Shown: positions 50,069-58,212 of the stretch, one piece after another | Layout of the letters: every line of letters begins with the position of its first letter | Position numbering within the stretch: position 1 is the first letter of the stretch | Position numbers and translations under genes: made by a program | NCBI RefSeq assembly: GCF_021018745.1 | Contig: NZ_CP063846.1 | Coordinates: forward strand, 114,017 to 172,328 | Direction of reading: 5' to 3' | Length of the DNA: 58,312 bases | Origin: Gloeobacter morelensis MG652769 | GTDB lineage: Bacteria > Cyanobacteriota > Cyanobacteriia > Gloeobacterales > Gloeobacteraceae | Notes under the pieces: model-generated | What the model was told of the DNA's origin: nothing | Database searches by the model: none | Seen by the model: only the letters and a program-made list of their open reading frames with translations

Positions 50069-50440
50069 CTAAAAATCGGAATTCATCGCTGCGGACATGC
50101 TGATCAACCCGGCTTTTTGAAGCTGGTAGATAGCTTCGTCCCCAATGTTTTCACCCCGCCGGTAGCGGTTGTAAAGCTTAGACAGTTCGCTTTCGGTGGT
50201 GGGCTCTATTTCGATTGCGGGAAGGTTGCGCTCCAGGCAAACTTTCACCGAGTCCTTCAAAACGTGTTTCACGCAGACGCCCTCGTCTTTGAGATCGACG
50301 TAGCCGAGTTCGACCCACCCCTTTTTCTTCAGTTCGCTGACGTAGACGCGGACGTTTGGACCGGCGGTCCAGATGCGTGCGCCGTAGTCGCTTGCGCGCA
50401 GGGTTGCTTGAATGATCGTTGCGGCCTCGTTGCGATCCAT
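50069..50440 (-). CDS. Hypothetical protein
   Basis: I use ATG 50440; the upstream frame looks non-coding. The 123 residues form an alpha/beta pattern (ARIWTAGPNVRVYVSELKKK) with a helical C-terminus. It heads the subgroup 48699-50440 of tightly packed genes. The 283 bases to its right hold no clear gene besides the start of the fragment at 50724. Confidence 0.5.
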   Translation of the reverse strand: MDRNEAATIIQATLRASDYGARIWTAGPNVRVYVSELKKKGWVELGYVDLKDEGVCVKHVLKDSVKVCLERNLPAIEIEPTTESELSKLYNRYRRGENIGDEAIYQLQKAGLISMSAAMNSDF

Positions 50441-50723
50441 TTGCCCGGCTCCGTTTCCTACTCTTTGATTGTACTCAACTCCTGCAATATTTGTCAACTG
50501 CCATCCGCGCGCAGGGTATCGATTTCGGCGCTCTGTGCTTCTGTAGCGCGTAGCAGGGCGTTGCCGAGGTTTTGGACTTCGGCCGCCAGCGTCCCGAGCA
50601 CCTCTGATAAGTTTTTCGGATCGAGCTTCTCTCGCCGCAGCCGGTGGACTGCTTTTCGAGCCTGCGGCCGAGCAGGCGATTGTCGAACTGCTCAAAAGCA
50701 GACGGGATTGTGAGATAGGGCCG

Positions 50724-50912
50724 TTGCTGAGAACGGTCGAGGGGGCGCTCGCCAAAGAAAACCGCCATTTGGCCGTCCCCCTGACTTGGTACTTGTTGAA
50801 GCGGATGGGGTTGGACGGTACTTTGGTAAGCCGTTCGAACGGTGACGCTCACGACAAGGTGTATTACTACAGCCTGGGCCTGAGCCGGAAGCTGCTGTTC
50901 GGTGGCAAGTAA
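50724..50912 (+). pseudogene. C-terminal fragment of an unknown gene
   Basis: Reading the + strand from about 50640 gives AEQAIVELLKSRRDCEIGPL then RTVEGALAKENRHLAVPLTW and YYYSLGLSRKLLFGGK, which looks like real coding sequence in one frame through to TAA 50912. The only in-frame start I see is TTG 50724, in the middle of it. The 5' part is probably lost. Confidence 0.4.
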
Positions 50913-50929
50913 ACGACCCAGCGCCGATT

Positions 50930-51274
50930 TTACTCGCCATAGGGACCGTAGGGCTCGTAGTCGCCCGTGGTGTCCGGTGGGTATTTTGCGCTGAACAGGT
51001 CAAAATTTTTTGACCCTTGCCATTTTTTGTAGTGGATATCGTTTGCTCTTAAGCGGACGCCCTCCATGATTTGGTAAGCGTTTCTTTCCTCCTCGTCCTC
51101 GCCATCAAGGGGGTTGCCCACGGCAAATCGATCGATTTCGGAAACCTCCGCGATTGGGTAGAGCGCGCACTGTGGCCCCTTGCGTCTGTGGGTCGGCCCC
51201 CAGGTAAAAACCAACGTCTCGGGGGGCAGTTTTTGAAGCTGCGCAATCAGCTCGGCGGCAGTCAATGCGGGCAT
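50930..51274 (-). CDS. Hypothetical protein
   Basis: 114 residues (AAELIAQLQKLPPETLVFTW; IAEVSEIDRFAVG) resembling small phage/plasmid proteins of unknown role. AAGGAG lies upstream of ATG 51274, which overlaps the end of the upstream gene by 13 bases. Confidence 0.55.
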   Translation of the reverse strand: MPALTAAELIAQLQKLPPETLVFTWGPTHRRKGPQCALYPIAEVSEIDRFAVGNPLDGEDEEERNAYQIMEGVRLRANDIHYKKWQGSKNFDLFSAKYPPDTTGDYEPYGPYGE

Positions 51275-51612
51275 AGTCGTTTCTCCTTGTTGTACCTGTT
51301 GCGCCAGGCTTGTTGTTCTCTCTTATTGCCGATGACGTTGGCAAGTCTGAGGTTGCCATCGCTGTCGCTGAGCACACAGACTCGCCCCCACCGGCAATAG
51401 CTGCGTTCGTAATGATCCATCTCGACATGGATCTGGTTTTCTTCGGGGCGGGAGAGAACCCGCCAAGCTGCCGAGAGCGGCTTGCCTGCTTCGTCTTGCC
51501 TTTGTCCTGCCGGTTGGTATCTCGCTACGGACCTGCCGTTGATCAAAGTCTGTCCGTCTGGAGCGAGGGGCCGGCTCCAAGCGAGGATAGGGGAGGTTTT
51601 GGCTTCAGGCAT
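51262..51612 (-). CDS. Hypothetical protein
   Basis: 116 residues, basic; HVEMDHYERSYCRWGRVCVL and ANVIGNKREQQAWRNRYNKE suggest a small nucleic-acid-associated protein, but no family is recognised. The start overlaps the gene at 51605 by 8 bases. Confidence 0.5.
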   Translation of the reverse strand: MPEAKTSPILAWSRPLAPDGQTLINGRSVARYQPAGQRQDEAGKPLSAAWRVLSRPEENQIHVEMDHYERSYCRWGRVCVLSDSDGNLRLANVIGNKREQQAWRNRYNKEKRLCPH

Positions 51613-52321
51613 TGCCGTTGTCCTCCGGTACTGTGGCTGTTTGTCGTCCGTGTCCGCGGCGTTGATTGGGTGCGAGGTGCGCCTGCAAATCAGGCACCTT
51701 GATCGCGCCGCATTCGAGTGCGGCGCTGTTCTGATCTTCGTGGTACCTGGCTAGATCAGCGAGGTACTGTTCCAGCGGCCTTTCTCGGTAATAGCCCCCG
51801 GCTGGGCTTCCCGGTTCTTCGTAGAGCGAGGAGGCGGTGACCACGCAATTGTCGTGATCAAAACTCCAGTACCCCACGCCCGACATGCCTCCCAGAAGGG
51901 AGGCATGTTTGCCTTCCCAGGTGGCGGCTCCAACCACACGGCAGGAGGTAGCTTCTTCCCAAGAGGCTGCCTCGATATATCCCTGATCTTCTGTAAGCCG
52001 CAGTGGTACGACCTGCAACAGCTGATTATCCCAAAAGCCCTCGGTGAGGCTCAAAGCGCCCCCCGGCGGGAAGATATCCAGCCTCTCCAGGCGGCCACCG
52101 GCTGCCAGAACGGCCCGGTAGATAATCAGGAATTGCTCGGCAGGATCGCAGTGGTTGCCACGACCAATAACTACCTGAAGCGTTTGCCAGCGACTAGTCC
52201 TCTGGTCGTACTCCGAATAGCAACTATTCGGAATTAAAAAGTATGCGGTCGCGTCAGAATTATTGCAATAGCCCGTATCGGGGCAGAAACTGAATTCAGC
52301 ACGAGAGATCTTCGCTTCCAT
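51605..52321 (-). CDS. Hypothetical protein
   Basis: 238 residues, many Tyr, Trp and Cys, no signal peptide or membrane segment (FSFCPDTGYCNNSDATAYFL; MSGVGYWSFDHDNCVVTASS). No family recognised. Coupled to the gene at 51262. Confidence 0.55.
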   Translation of the reverse strand: MEAKISRAEFSFCPDTGYCNNSDATAYFLIPNSCYSEYDQRTSRWQTLQVVIGRGNHCDPAEQFLIIYRAVLAAGGRLERLDIFPPGGALSLTEGFWDNQLLQVVPLRLTEDQGYIEAASWEEATSCRVVGAATWEGKHASLLGGMSGVGYWSFDHDNCVVTASSLYEEPGSPAGGYYRERPLEQYLADLARYHEDQNSAALECGAIKVPDLQAHLAPNQRRGHGRQTATVPEDNGNA

Positions 52322-52394
52322 AATAATCCTGCCTCATCAGCGCCGGGGGGACACTCCGGCGGACGGCCGGGTGGCCGTTTCGGCTTCGAAATTC

Positions 52395-52784
52395 TCAGGG
52401 TTCAGGAGCAAGCTGCTCCTCAGCTGCTTCCAGTGCTTCCTGTTCGGCTTCCCACTGAGCTTGCAGAGCGGGGATATCCTCTGGTAGTGCGAGATCCGCT
52501 TGTTCGTACCATTCTCCGAAGGCGGAGTTGTCGAGCCTGCCCAGGCAGTAGTACCAGACGGGATCGTCGCGCAGGTACTCCTGGCCGGTGGTGTTCCGCT
52601 TCGCGCTGCAGTACTCCAGTTTGATGCCGCTGATGCGCAGGGTAGGCCAGCTATTGGGTTGGTCGGTTGTCCGCAGTCGGACCAGCTGCAGGAAGGTGAA
52701 TTTGGGTGGTGCGATGCCCGGCCCCACGAGGTCGTAATCGAGCGGGGACTGGAATGGTGCGATTGTGATGGCAGTGGTGTCCAT
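52395..52784 (-). CDS. Hypothetical protein
   Basis: 129 residues: a beta-rich first part (ITIAPFQSPLDYDLVGPG; FLQLVRLRTTD) and an acidic helical tail (ALQAQWEAEQEALEAAEEQL). Unknown function. No ribosome site stands out. Confidence 0.55.
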   Translation of the reverse strand: MDTTAITIAPFQSPLDYDLVGPGIAPPKFTFLQLVRLRTTDQPNSWPTLRISGIKLEYCSAKRNTTGQEYLRDDPVWYYCLGRLDNSAFGEWYEQADLALPEDIPALQAQWEAEQEALEAAEEQLAPEP

Positions 52785-52808
52785 GGGCCGATTCTCCGTT
52801 TTGGGTAA

Positions 52809-52952
52809 TTAGAAGGGGCAAACGAGAGGCCAGTGGCAGTAGGGACCGTCGGCGACGCCATCGGTGTGAATCCACTCGTCACGCTCCAGGTACCAGCGGA
52901 TGACTGCTGCGAAGGTGCCGGGCAAGTGTTTGGGTGCGGTGTAACTCGCCAT
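52809..52952 (-). CDS. Small hypothetical protein (47 aa)
   Basis: ATG 52952 overlaps the TAA of the gene upstream by one base (TAATG), with AAGGAG 9 bases before it. The product is Trp/His-rich (FAAVIRWYLERDEWIHTDG). The tight coupling argues that it is translated. Confidence 0.5.
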   Translation of the reverse strand: MASYTAPKHLPGTFAAVIRWYLERDEWIHTDGVADGPYCHWPLVCPF

Positions 52953-53086
52953 TATTTGTTCTCCTTCAATGCCTGCACCAGCCGCTTGTTGCGTTTGTCT
53001 ATCTGTTTTTTTCTGGCGGTGCCGCCCTTGCCTTTGGTGTTGCGGACCGGGCCGCTTCTGGGCGATTCGTGGGATTTGAGTCGCAT
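52952..53086 (-). CDS. Small basic protein (44 aa)
   Basis: ATG 53086 to TAA 52952-52954. The product is Lys/Arg-rich (KGKGGTARKKQIDKRNKRLV), so it may bind nucleic acid. Its stop overlaps the next start, indicating coupled translation. Confidence 0.5.
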   Translation of the reverse strand: MRLKSHESPRSGPVRNTKGKGGTARKKQIDKRNKRLVQALKENK

Positions 53087-53134
53087 GGGCGGTGCTCCGT
53101 TCGGCGGACCCGGCGGCGGATCGCGGTGCCGGGT

Positions 53135-53329
53135 TTAGAGGGCTTGTGCGGCGCGCAGCAGGGCGCGGTTGACCTCCCCCAGGGAGGGGCAAGGCCCGAT
53201 CTGGAGGCGGCCGAGTTCGCCGCCGAGTTCGACGGCGACGGTGAAGCCTCGGCGGCCACCACGGCTACCAGAGCCGCCCTCCCCGGCGGGTACGGCGGCG
53301 AGCTTTTCGCGCAGTTCCTGCAGGTCCAT
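53135..53329 (-). CDS. Small hypothetical protein (64 aa)
   Basis: The sequence (MDLQELREKLAAVPAG, then RGFTVAVELGGELG) suggests an alpha-beta unit with a Gly-rich loop. No family recognised. Position in the - strand small-gene series supports it. Confidence 0.45.
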   Translation of the reverse strand: MDLQELREKLAAVPAGEGGSGSRGGRRGFTVAVELGGELGRLQIGPCPSLGEVNRALLRAAQAL

Positions 53330-53397
53330 GTTCGTCGGTCCTTGCCTTGCGTGTGGTTTTCAAACCCGCTCCCGGGCGTTGCACCCGGGGCGTCGGC

Positions 53398-53634
53398 TTA
53401 GAACCGAACGGGCAGTTTGGAGCGGTGAACTTCGCTCCAGGCGCTGACGGCCAGATCATCCCAGGCATTGGGGATGTCGGTGCCGTGGGCGCGGGAGCGC
53501 AGTCGGTTGGGCAACTTGTACCCGGCCTCGATAAGCAGGTCTGCCGCGCGGATTTCAGCGCGGCGGGTGCTTTCGGTGGCGATGTCGCGGGCGTTGGGGT
53601 TGGCCCCAACCAGATTGCGAATAGTACGAGCCAT
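53398..53634 (-). CDS. Small hypothetical protein (78 aa)
   Basis: First gene of the - strand series; the promoter should lie in 53635-53800. The product (RNLVGANPNARDIATESTRR; LLIEAGYKLPNRL) is helical and basic. Unknown function. Confidence 0.5.
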   Translation of the reverse strand: MARTIRNLVGANPNARDIATESTRRAEIRAADLLIEAGYKLPNRLRSRAHGTDIPNAWDDLAVSAWSEVHRSKLPVRF

Positions 53635-53947
53635 GTTCGAGCCTCAGACGGTACTCAGCAGTCCATGGCGTTTTCCTCCAAATTGGTGGCGTGAGGAGTC
53701 AAAGTAATTTCCCCACCGGTACGCACTGGGCTTATGCCCCGGCGACCCCTGCGGGTCTGGGTGGCGGCTCTTTGGTGGCGACCGCGTCTCCTCTTTTGTT
53801 TTGCTTGTCTCGTTGTCTTCTCTTCTCTTCTTTTGTACCAAGACTATCACAGGTTTTGGAACTATGTCAACAGGTTTAGGTAAAAAATATCCAAAACTTG
53901 CTATAGTCGTTGGCATCACGGGCGAAGAAGAAGGAGGGAGGGCGCGA
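53635..53947. other. Divergent intergenic region
   Basis: 313 bases without a supported gene. The right part is A+T-rich and contains GGTTTTGGA (53852) and a matching CCAAAAC (53892-53898) that could form a stem, plus TTGCTATAG. It probably holds promoters for the - series (53634) and the + gene at 53948. Confidence 0.4.
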
Positions 53948-54214
53948 ATGGTGGACGAGCAGGAGCAGCAGCATGTGCGCAACACAACTGGTCTGGCGTT
54001 GGGCCGGGGCAAGCGACCAAAGCTGGGCCACAAGCGCCTTACCGTGAGTTTGAGCCCGCAACAGATCGCCAGACTGGAGAGTCTGGCTGCGGCCTACGGT
54101 TGTGAGTACGTGGGCAAACCGTGGGTGGCCGGTTTGCTTCAGAAGATCGGCGACAACGAACTGCTGGTGGTGCCCGCACCGCCCGCGGTTCGTGCGCCTG
54201 AAGGCTCGTCGTAG
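53948..54214 (+). CDS. Small DNA-binding-like protein
   Basis: I use ATG 53948, which has AAGGAGGGAGG upstream; ATG 53864 in frame would add 28 residues. KRLTVSLSPQQIARLESLAA then VGKPWVAGLLQKIGD has the strand-helix-helix order of ribbon-helix-helix proteins. Possible copy-number or transfer regulator. Confidence 0.5.
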   Translation: MVDEQEQQHVRNTTGLALGRGKRPKLGHKRLTVSLSPQQIARLESLAAAYGCEYVGKPWVAGLLQKIGDNELLVVPAPPAVRAPEGSS

Positions 54215-54458
54215 CCACCGCCGCCCGTTCACCGCCTGGTGCCACTGATGCTGCTGGCGTTGCGGGTGCTCTGCCCGTGCCGGTGCTGCTCGCCTGCCGA
54301 TGCTGGCTGCTGGTGTTGTCTGCGATGTCGTTGGCCGCTGGCGCTGTTGCTGGTGGTGCCGGTGCCTCTGCAGTCGGGTGCGTTGCCGCGTCCGGTGTTT
54401 TGTCGAACTTTCGGGGCCGAATCACTATTACCTATAGAAGCGATCGGAGGGAACGGCG

Positions 54459-54743
54459 ATGTCGAGGCGAGTGCGGGGGCTTTTCAAATTGCTTGGCGGT
54501 GCGCAATCGGCGGACACCGGCGGCGAAGGGGTGGAGTTTAAGCCGGGCGATCGGGTGATCTGGCACCGCTCGCTCGCGCCGATGCCGTGGGTGGAGCGTG
54601 TCCGTGCCGAGGTGGTGCGGGTGACGGATTGCCGGGTGCGCATCCGCTTCACGGTCGAGGGGACCGAAACGGAGGCGGACGGACGGGTGTTGGAGCGCTC
54701 GGTTCGGCCTTGCCACCTGGAGAAGGCCGTTGGCGACGGATGA
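54459..54743 (+). CDS. Hypothetical protein
   Basis: 94 residues after a GGAGGGAA site. The middle (FKPGDRVIWHRSL, then AEVVRVTDCRVRIRFTVEG) reads as an SH3-like beta barrel. It precedes the partition genes. The 244 bases to its left are G+C-rich with no gene seen. Confidence 0.5.
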   Translation: MSRRVRGLFKLLGGAQSADTGGEGVEFKPGDRVIWHRSLAPMPWVERVRAEVVRVTDCRVRIRFTVEGTETEADGRVLERSVRPCHLEKAVGDG

Positions 54744-54880
54744 GGTCGGTGGTGGCCGCCGCCGATCGCCGTCGACGCCGTTGCTGCTCGCCTGCCGCTG
54801 CCGCGCGTTGCCTCTGTCGCTGTGGTGTCGCTGTTTCGGGATGGGTTTCCCCCTGCGCCCCGGTACCGCCCCCTCCCCCT

Positions 54881-54937
54881 ATGTATACACGTCTACATGT
54901 GTACAATTTGACTTTAGAATATGTTCACATGTAGTAT
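54881..54937 (+). promoter_or_regulatory. parA promoter with operator-like palindromes
   Basis: TTGACT (54908-54913) and TAGTAT (54932-54937) are spaced 18 bases. Around them lie GTATACAC, CTACATGTGTAC and TTCACATGTAG, short palindrome variants sharing ACATGT. Similar motifs recur at 55608-55730, as expected for binding sites of a small partition protein. Confidence 0.6.
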
Positions 54938-54944
54938 CTATTGC

Positions 54945-55592
54945 ATGAAGACGATTGCGATCATTTCCCAAAAAGGCGGTGCGGGGAAGACGACGCTGGC
55001 GGTGCACCTGGCGGTGGCGGCCGAGAGGGCGGGTCACCCCGCGGCCGTGGTGGATCTCGACGCGCAGGCATCGGCAACCGGTTGGGGAGACAGCCGTAAA
55101 GCGGACGCGCCGGCGGTGGTCAGTGCGCAGGCTTCGCGATTGGAGAAGGTTCTTGTTGCAGCCCAATCGGCGGGTGCGTCTGTGGCGATCATCGACACGG
55201 CGCCGCACTCAGAAAGCTCGGCGCTCTCGGCGGCTCGGGCCTCGGAGTTGATCCTCATCCCGTGTCGTCCGGCGATATTGGATTTGCGGGCGATATCTCA
55301 GAGCGTGGACTTGGCGAAGTTGGCCGGGGTGAGTGCAGCGGTGGTGATAAACGCGGTGCCGCCGCGCAGCCATCTGGGCCGGGAAGCGGCGGCGGCGGTG
55401 TCGGCCTACGGCCTGCCGGTGTCGCCAGTGCAGTTGTGCTCACGGGCAGCGTACATGCACGCTTTGGTGGACGGTTTGACGGCTGGGGAGTACGAGCCGG
55501 GTGGCAAGGCAGCCGAAGAGGTAGAGCGTTTGTGGCAATGGCTGAGTGCCCAAATGGGTCTAGCGGCCGGTCTCCGGGGTGTGGCGGTGTAG
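54945..55592 (+). CDS. parA: ParA-type partition ATPase
   Basis: I use ATG 54945. The deviant Walker A KGGAGKTT is at residues 10-17, VVDLDAQAS follows near 35 and AIIDTAPH near 78. At 215 residues without an N-terminal HTH it fits the small type Ib ParA group, in which a ribbon-helix-helix partner binds the centromere and represses the operon. ParA forms ATP-dependent gradients on the nucleoid to segregate plasmids. Confidence 0.9.
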   Translation: MKTIAIISQKGGAGKTTLAVHLAVAAERAGHPAAVVDLDAQASATGWGDSRKADAPAVVSAQASRLEKVLVAAQSAGASVAIIDTAPHSESSALSAARASELILIPCRPAILDLRAISQSVDLAKLAGVSAAVVINAVPPRSHLGREAAAAVSAYGLPVSPVQLCSRAAYMHALVDGLTAGEYEPGGKAAEEVERLWQWLSAQMGLAAGLRGVAV

Positions 55593-55599
55593 CCATGTC

Positions 55600-55732
55600 C
55601 TCATGTATACATGCATGAATGTAAAAGTGTGGACGGGCACTCCCGTCGGCCGGCACTCGGCATTTGGCCCGTGCCACTGGCAACAAGTTGGCATGCCATA
55701 ATGTGCACATGTAGACATGGAGTGCTGTTGAC
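55600..55732 (+). promoter_or_regulatory. Intergenic partition-site candidate
   Basis: Between parA and its partner lie GTATACATGCATG (55613-55625) and TGTGCACATGTAGACATGG (about 55700-55720), related to the parA operator motifs. TTGACATG occurs just before the next start. Candidate parS or second operator. Confidence 0.45.
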
Positions 55733-56023
55733 ATGCCAGTAAAGCGGTCGAGTTTGTCTGCGGCGCTGCACGAGGCGAGCGGTCGGTCTATCGAGCCCGC
55801 TCCGTCCCCTGCCGCCAATCGGCCTGCCGAATCCTCGCCAACAGCGTCTGCACCTGTGCCGCCGAGCCGGGTGGGCAAGAAAGCGATTACCGGGCATTTC
55901 GATCCGGCGGTCTCTCGGCAGTTGAAGCAGCTGGCTTTGGATCGGCAGACTTCGGTGCAGGCGTTGATGGCCGAAGCGCTCAACGATCTGTTCGAGAAGC
56001 ACGGGCGCAGCCCCCTGGCCTGA
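55733..56023 (+). CDS. Ribbon-helix-helix partition partner (ParG/omega-like)
   Basis: A disordered Pro/Ala/Ser-rich N-terminus of about 50 residues is followed by AITGHFDPAVSRQLKQLALD then SVQALMAEALNDLF, the strand-helix-helix of RHH proteins. Small size and position after a type Ib parA suggest the centromere-binding protein. An antitoxin-type repressor is the alternative. Confidence 0.65.
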   Translation: MPVKRSSLSAALHEASGRSIEPAPSPAANRPAESSPTASAPVPPSRVGKKAITGHFDPAVSRQLKQLALDRQTSVQALMAEALNDLFEKHGRSPLA

Positions 56024-56105
56024 GCCGGCGGAGGGGTCCGGCGCGGACCCGGGGGCCGCGGCCCCCCGTCGCACCGGCGGGTCTCCCCTCCCTGGGCGGC
56101 CCGCT

Positions 56106-56120
56106 CTTTTGTTCTAGCTA
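56106..56120 (+). repeat. 15-bp direct repeat, left copy
   Basis: CTTTTGTTCTAGCTA occurs here, followed by GTGAC, and again at 57387-57401, followed by CTGAC. The two copies flank the gene at 56114 in the same orientation, 1281 bases apart. Possible attachment or target duplication of an inserted cassette. Confidence 0.8.
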
Positions 56121-57379
56121 GTGACCAGACTGTCTACTATCCCCTGTGCCTGCAGGAGGGCCGCCCGGGCGGTGCTCAGGCGGGTGGCCAAGCGCCTGAG
56201 CCGGTTTCTGCGCTCGATGCCGCGCCTGGCCTCCAGATTTCTGGGGTCGTCGTCCTTGCTCAGGTGGATCACCTTCACCGGGTGCGGTTCCTGGGCTGGG
56301 GCGAAGATGGGCTGTCGGCTGGTGAGCTTGTTGTACCAGAAGGTGCGAACGATGGCGTTGCCCTGTCCGTCCCTGCCCGGCCTTTTGACGTTGTAGCGGT
56401 GGGCCTCGCAGGCCGGCGGGGCGACGTACACCCCCGGTGGGGCGAACCGTTCGAGTGCGAGCGCGAGGTCCCGGGCTGTGGCCTGCACCCGGTCGAGTCG
56501 CCGGTCGAGTCGTGCGGTCGCCGCCCGCTGGTGGCCGCCCCTGGTCATCAGCACCGACTCGCCGCCGTCGCCTGGGTCGACGAGGACGAGGACCTGGTCC
56601 TCGTCCTCGTCGTCATCGCTGGCATCGTCACCACCGCCCGGGTGGGTGCGGGCCAGGTCATAGCCATTGCGGAACGGCCTGCCATCGCCCCCAGCGATGA
56701 GTGTCCCGTCTCCCACGTCATCGCCCACCTGATCACAGAGGGCCCGGTCGAGTGGAGCACCCATGAGTGTGGCTGCATTCTGAAGGGCCGTCCAGGCAGC
56801 CGTAGCGAGCCTGTGTGCGTCGTCGAGCCGGTTGCGCCGCTCGATGCCCGCCCGTGCCACGCGGGTCCGTTCGTCCTGCTCATCGCCCAGGTGGATGACC
56901 CGCACCCGGCCGCTGCCCCTGGCCCCGAGGAAGGGCCGTCCGGTGGCCACCAGCCGTAGCCGGGTCCGCCCGCCCCGCCGCTCGCTCACCACCACCGCAC
57001 CCCTCGGTGCGATGTAGCCTTGCACCTGTGCGAGGGCCTGGTGCAGGGTGGCCACTGCCTGCCCCAGGTCATCGAGCAGCGCGGGCAAGCCGAAGTCTTC
57101 GAGTGTCTGAGGAGCGCCGCGCTGGAGGAGCATCGCCACCGCCGCCCCGGTCCGGTCGATGCGCCAGGGAGTGCGATGGCCATCGGCCCCGATCCGCTGC
57201 AGGTCGAAGGACGCCCCCATCGGGTAATCGAGAGCCGCCCCACACGCCTGATAGTTCTCGCAGTCCCCCGGTAGAAGCCCCGGTTGCTGCATCATCAGTG
57301 CGCAGGAGAATCCCAGGCCGCAGCGGGCCTTCGGTTTGTGCTCCGGGCCGTCCGGGTGCGCGTCGTCGGGTGGGGTCAC
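56114..57379 (-). CDS. Hypothetical protein with internal duplication
   Basis: The 421-residue protein repeats a segment: VRVIHLGDEQDERTRVARAG then IERRNRL near residues 185-210, and VKVIHLSKDDDPRNLEARRG then IERRNRL near 370-395, each followed by a helical stretch. The middle has an acidic tract of Asp/Glu. Several Cys occur near the N-terminus. GTG start. It could be a plasmid replication or maintenance protein, but no known motif supports that. Confidence 0.6.
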   Translation of the reverse strand: MTPPDDAHPDGPEHKPKARCGLGFSCALMMQQPGLLPGDCENYQACGAALDYPMGASFDLQRIGADGHRTPWRIDRTGAAVAMLLQRGAPQTLEDFGLPALLDDLGQAVATLHQALAQVQGYIAPRGAVVVSERRGGRTRLRLVATGRPFLGARGSGRVRVIHLGDEQDERTRVARAGIERRNRLDDAHRLATAAWTALQNAATLMGAPLDRALCDQVGDDVGDGTLIAGGDGRPFRNGYDLARTHPGGGDDASDDDEDEDQVLVLVDPGDGGESVLMTRGGHQRAATARLDRRLDRVQATARDLALALERFAPPGVYVAPPACEAHRYNVKRPGRDGQGNAIVRTFWYNKLTSRQPIFAPAQEPHPVKVIHLSKDDDPRNLEARRGIERRNRLRRLATRLSTARAALLQAQGIVDSLVTS

Positions 57380-57386
57380 GGGTGCG

Positions 57387-57401
57387 CTTTTGTTCTAGCT
57401 A
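57387..57401 (+). repeat. 15-bp direct repeat, right copy
   Basis: Identical to 56106-56120 and just upstream (on the - strand) of the 421-aa gene start. Confidence 0.8.
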
Positions 57402-57510
57402 CTGACAGCATTATTTTACACCCCCAGCCGTGGCGCGGCGGTCGCGGCCCGGTGCTTCCACCGGCCGGCCGTCCTTGCGCGACTCGCCCGGTGTCGAGTA
57501 ACGCAATAGA

Positions 57511-57669
57511 TGTCACCGGTAACAGATTATTTGTCGCATCCGTTCAAAGCTAAAACGCTTGCGTGGCAATGATTTGAGCGTCTACGGGCTTTGTAGTATG
57601 AGGTTTTGAGGTTTAACAGAATCGGTGTCGCAAATTTTGGTGTTGAAATTAACACAATAAATGTCACCG
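57511..57669 (+). mobile_element. Tn7-like (CAST-related) transposon end
   Basis: TGTCACCGGTAACAGATTAT with the following TTGTCGC resembles the left end of cyanobacterial CAST elements, which carry repeats of the GTGACAGATTAATGTC and TGACAAATTATCTGTCG kind. Further copies of the motif appear at about 57625 (TGTCGCAAATT) and 57651 (ACAATAAATGTCACCG). These would be TnsB-binding sites. A TnsB-like reading frame begins 40 bases further in, in the expected orientation. The surrounding 57402-57708 has no gene. Confidence 0.6.
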
Positions 57670-57708
57670 AGGATGTAGTTTGAGGGGAAGCGCTCGGGCG
57701 GGAGACCC

Positions 57709-58026
57709 TTGGTGTTGGAGCAGGAGCCCTCGCAAGCAGAAAAAGCCTTGTCCGGCGACGGTCCGGTACCTGGTGCTGCTCAGAGCATTGCCAGCAGCGC
57801 GGATGTGCTGTTGGGTGCCGAGGCCGACTCGGCTCAACCGCAGCCCATCGTGTCACGGGAGTTGAGCGCGGAGGAGCGCGCGCGGCTGGAAGTGGTGCAA
57901 CAGCTGCTCATAGAAGAGGAAGGCACGACGATGCGGCAGCGGCAGCAGTTGGCGGCTGTGCGGCTGGGCATCGGCGTGCGCAGCGTGCAGCGTCTGGTGG
58001 CTCGGTGGTGTGAAATTCGGAAATGA
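57709..58026 (+). pseudogene. tnsB: TnsB transposase, N-terminal fragment
   Basis: LSAEERARLEVVQQLL then LAAVRLGIGVRSVQRLVARW aligns with the N-terminal DNA-binding part of TnsB from cyanobacterial CAST (which reads LSEEAQVKLEVIQSLL ... LNVSLRTVQRLVKKW). A stop follows after 105 residues where TnsB should continue for hundreds more, and I cannot find the continuation in any + frame, so the gene appears cut by another insertion near 58020. Confidence 0.65.
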
Positions 58027-58212
58027 TGGCCGTTCCGTTCCGGAAACTCTGGCCGCTTTCACCATCGCCTGGGCATCCAGCCGTGTCAAGACAAATGCCC
58101 TCCCAGTTTCCTTGCGATACCTTGCAATTGGGCCGCGCTTCGCCGCAGCGGAACCACCCGGATAGCAGCCCGCCTGCCCAGTGGCGCCGCTTGCGGCTGC
58201 ACGCGGCACGCT

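Noticed and set aside
54744-54880. Repeated TGCTGCTCGCCTGCCG near 54282 and 54779
   Set aside because: Short shared string in very G+C-rich sequence, too weak to call a repeat element.
58027-58210. Continuation of TnsB
   Set aside because: No + strand frame after 58026 resembles the next TnsB domain.
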